Shown piece by piece: positions 60,776 to 64,000 of a stretch of DNA of 64,000 nt. Position 1 is the first letter of the stretch, and every line of letters starts with the position of its first letter. The position numbers were made by a program, and so were the translations under genes. Under the pieces are notes generated by a model that saw only the letters and a list, made by a program, of their open reading frames with translations, was not told the origin of the DNA and made no database searches. Location: NCBI RefSeq assembly GCF_014192015.1, contig NZ_JACHXJ010000007.1, positions 1 to 64,000 on the forward strand, written 5' to 3'. The stretch is from Paenibacillus rhizosphaerae (GTDB lineage Bacteria; Bacillota; Bacilli; Paenibacillales; Paenibacillaceae).

Positions 60776-62002
60776 TTACAGATCCGCGGCCACACGGAAT
60801 CCGATGTTGCCTGTCGAACTGTCAGGCGTATTGCCGCTGCGCGCAGCGACACGGTACCGGTTGCAGTAGGATTGATGGCATAAGTACGATCCGCCTTTCA
60901 TGAGGCGGGCGTTTCCCTGGGCAGGCCCTTCCGGCCGGTCCGAAGAGCCGCGCTGTGCCGGGTCGGACGTAAACCAGTCCCCGCACCATTCCCATACGTT
61001 GCCCGACATGTTGTACAGCCCGTATCCGTTCGGAAGATAGACGTCCACGGGAGCGGTGCCGAGGTAGCCGTCACTGGCATGGTTTTTGGCAGGGAATACG
61101 CCCTGCCAAATGTTGCAGCGGTGTTCGCCGCCGGGGCGCAGCACGTCGCCCCAAGGGTAGCGCTTGCGCTCCAGGCCGCCGCGGGCCGCGGCTTCCCACT
61201 CGACTTCGGTGGGCAGCCGGACGCCGGCCCAGGCGCAGTAAGCGGCAGCGTCATTCCAGGAGACGTGGACCACGGGATGGTCCATGCGGTCACCAATGCC
61301 GCTGCCGGGGCCTTCCGGCTCCCGCCAGGTAGCGCCTTCGACGCCGAGCCACCATGGCGTCCGCTCCGGAGAGCCGACAACCTTCACCTGCTGGGGATCC
61401 GGGATCAGCAGGTGGAATACGTATGACCAGCCGAATTTCTCGGCTTCGGTAACGTAGCCGGTCGCCTGGACGAAAGCGGCGAACTCGGCGTTCGTGACGG
61501 CATAAGGCGATATGCGGAACGCCGGGATGTGCACCGGCCGCGAAGGCCGTTCGGCGTCCGAGGCGAAGCCTTCTCCGTCATCGGTTCCGAGGATATAAGT
61601 GCCCTCGGGGATGACCGGCCACGGGGAGGAATCGGGCCGTGCCGGAGTTCCCGCCGGGCTTGTCTCTTGCTGGATGGCTGAGCTGTGGAAACGTTCGGCT
61701 GCAGAGCCGGCATGAGCCGGCGAATCCTCCTTGGGATCCGCCGGTGATGCCGCCGATGTGACCGATTCCGGGCCGGTCTCTGCTACGCTGGATTCTTGAA
61801 GCTCCGGACGGCTGCTCGCGGCCCCTATTTCCTCTTCATGAAACACCTTCGTTTCAGGCGCGTTTAATTCTCCGGCTGCAGGCGTTCCGCAGGCCGAAGC
61901 CTGCAAAGCGTCGGCCCGCCCGGCTGAACAGCAGCAGGACGGAGTTTGGGCCTTCCCGGGACTTTCCGACGTTGGAACGGTGGAGGAGGTCTCATGGGTC
62001 AT
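60776..62002 (-). CDS. Formylglycine-generating enzyme (sulfatase activator)
   Basis: The 408-residue protein has a long low-complexity head (1-130) with a CCC cluster (about 23-25), then an FGE/SUMF1 domain (130-408). The active-site pair Cys375 and Cys380 stands in GGSYLCHQSYCNRYRVAA, followed by NTPDSSTGNIGFRVA, very like human SUMF1. It is therefore a true FGE, oxidising the CxPxR cysteine of sulfatases to formylglycine with copper and oxygen. The sulfatase beginning at 63802 has such a motif and is the probable client. A ROK regulator lies between them. Confidence 0.93.
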   Translation of the reverse strand: MTHETSSTVPTSESPGKAQTPSCCCSAGRADALQASACGTPAAGELNAPETKVFHEEEIGAASSRPELQESSVAETGPESVTSAASPADPKEDSPAHAGSAAERFHSSAIQQETSPAGTPARPDSSPWPVIPEGTYILGTDDGEGFASDAERPSRPVHIPAFRISPYAVTNAEFAAFVQATGYVTEAEKFGWSYVFHLLIPDPQQVKVVGSPERTPWWLGVEGATWREPEGPGSGIGDRMDHPVVHVSWNDAAAYCAWAGVRLPTEVEWEAAARGGLERKRYPWGDVLRPGGEHRCNIWQGVFPAKNHASDGYLGTAPVDVYLPNGYGLYNMSGNVWEWCGDWFTSDPAQRGSSDRPEGPAQGNARLMKGGSYLCHQSYCNRYRVAARSGNTPDSSTGNIGFRVAADL

Positions 62003-62113
62003 TATCGGTCCTTGCTCCTTTCTTGGTGGAGACGATCTTTATTTCATGTTCTAGGCCTATTGGATGTAACCCGCGTCCGCATCATAGCCAGCAGGTCTGG
62101 CCCGGCCGCTCTA

Positions 62114-62185
62114 AGGCTCACCAGGCTTAGCAGGCTTAACGTGCTCGACAGGCTCAACTGCTCAGCAGTTCAGCAGGTCAGTTGC
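62114..62185. repeat. Degenerate 9-bp tandem repeat at the ROK gene end
   Basis: About seven copies of AGGCTYAVC (AGGCTCACC, AGGCTTAGC, AGGCTTAAC, GTGCTCGAC, AGGCTCAAC, then shorter ones) run from the intergenic region into the last codons of the ROK gene. Confidence 0.6.
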
Positions 62186-63396
62186 TCCAGCATCAGGAGC
62201 GCCGCCCCGACGGCGATCGCTTCTTCGCCATAGCTGCCTTTGCTGAAAATGACCTGATATTTCGGGTAATGATACGTTTTGCGGATAGCGGTCTGGGTCG
62301 CCGTATAGAAGAACAGGTTCGAATCCGTCATCAGCGGTCCGCCGAGTACGACCTTCTCGGGATATAAAATGTTCAGCAGGTTGGCCAGGCCGATGCCGAA
62401 GTACGTTGCCGCCTGGGTCACGACCTCGGTGACCATCGGATCCATCAGCTTCAGCGCTTGCATGATGTGGCTGAAGCGGGCCGGCTCGCCCGGCTCCAGC
62501 ATCTGCTGCAGCCGGCTGCTCCGGCCGATCCGCAGCCGGGAATTCACCTCGCGTTCGATCGCATGGACCGACGCGTAGGAATCGAGGCAGCCGTGGTTGC
62601 CTTTGGCGGTTCGGTAAGGGATGCCATCCGCCTGGATGATCATCTGCCCGAACGAGCCTTCCATATCGGCTGCCCCATAGATCAGCTTGCTGTCCGACAT
62701 CATGGACAGCCGCAGGCCCGTACCGCCATGTACATACAGCATGTGGCGGAAATCCTTGCCGCGGTTCGCCCATGCTTCGGCGACGATGGCGGCATTGGCG
62801 CCGTTGTCGAGCAGCACCGGAACGTGCAGCGCCTCCTCGATGAGGCGCACGATCTCGACATGCTGCCAGCCCGGCGCGGCAAACCACTCCGGCTCCTCGA
62901 TGACACCCGCCTCGCGGTCGAGCGGGCCGACGGCGCCGATGCCCATGCCGATGACTTGATCCAGCGGGATGCCGTGCGCGGCAATCCATTCCCGGGCTCG
63001 GCCGATAACCTCGCCGATCAGCCGTTCGGGCGTCATGTCGCCCGTCATGTCCCATTCGGCGGTTTCCAGCGTCTGCCCGGCTAAATCCAGTAAAATGAGG
63101 CGGGAGACGACGCGGGAGACGTCCAAGCCGAACGCATATCCGTACTTGCCCCGGACCTGATACAGAATCGGACGCCGTCCTCCGGTCGAAGCGCCGAGGC
63201 CGCTCTCGGTAATGACGCCGATGGAGACAAGCTCGTCGAGGACGCGGGTCAGCGTGCTGATGGTCAGCCCGCTTGACGCCAGCAGGTCGCTCTTGGAAAT
63301 TTCCTGCTTGCGCCGGATATCATAGAACAGCTCCTTGGCTTTCGGTGAAGGAATGCGTTCTTTGACATTCCATCTCTCTTCCTTGAATTCTTGCAT
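62170..63396 (-). CDS. ROK-family transcriptional regulator (NagC/XylR-like)
   Basis: I chose ATG 63396 (408 residues, normal for the family); the frame is open 55 codons further without a ribosome site. Residues of about 15-85 form the winged helix (KSDLLASSGLTISTLTRVLDEL, STGGRRPILYQV). The ROK domain follows, with FGLDVSRVV, VIGMGIGAVGPLD and DNGANAAIVAEAW. Of the usual zinc motif only GNHGCLDSYAS is left, with one Cys. It probably responds to a free sugar. It diverges from the sulfatase and precedes the FGE gene, so it may control both. Confidence 0.88.
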   Translation of the reverse strand: MQEFKEERWNVKERIPSPKAKELFYDIRRKQEISKSDLLASSGLTISTLTRVLDELVSIGVITESGLGASTGGRRPILYQVRGKYGYAFGLDVSRVVSRLILLDLAGQTLETAEWDMTGDMTPERLIGEVIGRAREWIAAHGIPLDQVIGMGIGAVGPLDREAGVIEEPEWFAAPGWQHVEIVRLIEEALHVPVLLDNGANAAIVAEAWANRGKDFRHMLYVHGGTGLRLSMMSDSKLIYGAADMEGSFGQMIIQADGIPYRTAKGNHGCLDSYASVHAIEREVNSRLRIGRSSRLQQMLEPGEPARFSHIMQALKLMDPMVTEVVTQAATYFGIGLANLLNILYPEKVVLGGPLMTDSNLFFYTATQTAIRKTYHYPKYQVIFSKGSYGEEAIAVGAALLMLEQLTC

Positions 63397-63801
63397 ATCG
63401 TCTTTATCCTCACTATTCTGAACCGTTGAGACCAGTGGCTGATGCCCCGCAAAATGATCCGGCGGCAAGCGCCGGAAGGGCTCTGCTGGCAATGGTTTTT
63501 CTACAATCATACGAACAGGCTGCTTCATGATTATCATACACACGGCCCCAACAAGTGGCAACCGGGCTTGCCCCTCATCTGTGAGGTGTTAACCCCCATT
63601 ATACCGATCTTAATTTCTTTTTGAAATAAAGTAATTGGAGTAATCCGTTTTCATCGTTTTCCCATCGGGGTAATCTGCACGAAAAAACGAATAATTTCAT
63701 TTACTTTTCATCACGTGAAGGGTTTAATAAGGGGGAACAGGCATGTTCAAGGATTCTCTTAGGTTACTGATCATATCCGCTGGATTCAAGGAGGAGAGCC
63801 G
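63397..63801. promoter_or_regulatory. Divergent promoter region of the ROK and sulfatase genes
   Basis: These 405 bp hold no convincing gene. The part 63620-63735 is AT-rich, with two GTAATC boxes (GGAGTAATCCG about 63637, GGGGTAATCTG about 63667) and AAAGTAAT / ATTTACTTT half-sites that could be operators. No consensus promoter could be fixed. Confidence 0.4.
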
Positions 63802-64000
63802 ATGAATAGGAACGAAGAGCAAGGAAGGCCCAATGTACTGCTGATTACCGTGGACCAGATGCGATTCGACTGCCTCAGCATCGCCGGCCACCCCGTCGTG
63901 GAAACGCCGAATCTGGACGAGCTTGCCCGGACCGGCGTGAGGTTCAGCCGCGCCTATTCGGCCACCCCGACCTGCGTGCCGGCGCGGGCAGCCATCTTTA
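63802..64000 (+). CDS. Sulfatase, N-terminal part (runs off the window)
   Basis: AAGGAGG precedes ATG 63802. The 66 visible residues begin RPNVLLITVDQMRFDCL, with metal-binding Asp residues. They reach the signature CVPAR at 58-62, where Cys58 would be turned to formylglycine. There is no signal peptide, so it would work in the cytoplasm on imported sulfated sugars or sulfate esters. The FGE gene nearby is its likely activator. The rest lies beyond the window. Confidence 0.92.
   Translation, partial: MNRNEEQGRPNVLLITVDQMRFDCLSIAGHPVVETPNLDELARTGVRFSRAYSATPTCVPARAAIF

Overview
The window looks like chromosome from a Paenibacillus-type, spore-forming, cell-wall-rich Firmicute. The evidence is moderately GC-rich DNA with strong AGGAGG ribosome sites, frequent TTG/GTG starts, an S-layer-homology protein, a collagen-like exosporium-type protein, LplA/LplB/LplC-style sugar ABC systems without an ATPase, and a high density of AraC-family regulators. 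This is inferred from gene content; no marker gene was compared.

Layout. 1-530: a tRNA-Gly(TCC) whose 3' end, terminator and downstream spacer are tandemly repeated. 0.6-6.0 kb: SLH protein, MarR + 14-helix drug exporter, secreted phosphodiester-glycosidase-like protein, YlmA-like ABC ATPase. 6.4-20.1 kb: housekeeping and accessory genes (thioesterase, RNase H with viroplasmin domain, GH151-like fucosidase with divergent AraC, ThyX, oxidoreductases, MocR, YqcI/YcgG protein, phosphatase). 20.2-27.1 kb: an MBL-fold hydrolase and FAD oxidoreductase diverging from a first sugar ABC operon. 27.2-36.7 kb: small accessory genes (LysR/HD pair, lipoprotein, SRPBCC, hydrolase, methyltransferase, HxlR/reductase pair, BclA-like protein, small membrane proteins) and a patch of decayed gene fragments near 33 kb.

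37.2-58.3 kb is the centre of interest. A second sugar ABC operon with a CcpA cre-like site upstream is followed by a membrane-anchored AraC sensor-regulator, then by a colinear eight-gene cluster: two GH29 alpha-L-fucosidases, a GH125 alpha-1,6-mannosidase, a 1045-residue clan GH-A hydrolase, a GH38 alpha-mannosidase, a CBM9-like protein, a transglutaminase/PNGase-like protein and a GH18 hydrolase. None of the eight has a visible signal peptide. Together they could dismantle an imported, fucosylated N-glycan or glyco-asparagine in the cytoplasm: the fucosidases remove fucose, GH38/GH125 remove alpha-mannose, the GH-A enzyme may take the beta-mannose, GH18 may cut chitobiose, and the PNGase-like protein may act at the glycan-Asn bond. 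That last protein contains what reads as a tandem duplication in which the second copy has lost the catalytic Cys.

58.6-64 kb: AAC(3)-type acetyltransferase, azoreductase with divergent HxlR sensor, a formylglycine-generating enzyme, a ROK regulator and the start of a CxPxR sulfatase. The last three suggest that glycan utilisation continues beyond the window and includes sulfated sugars.
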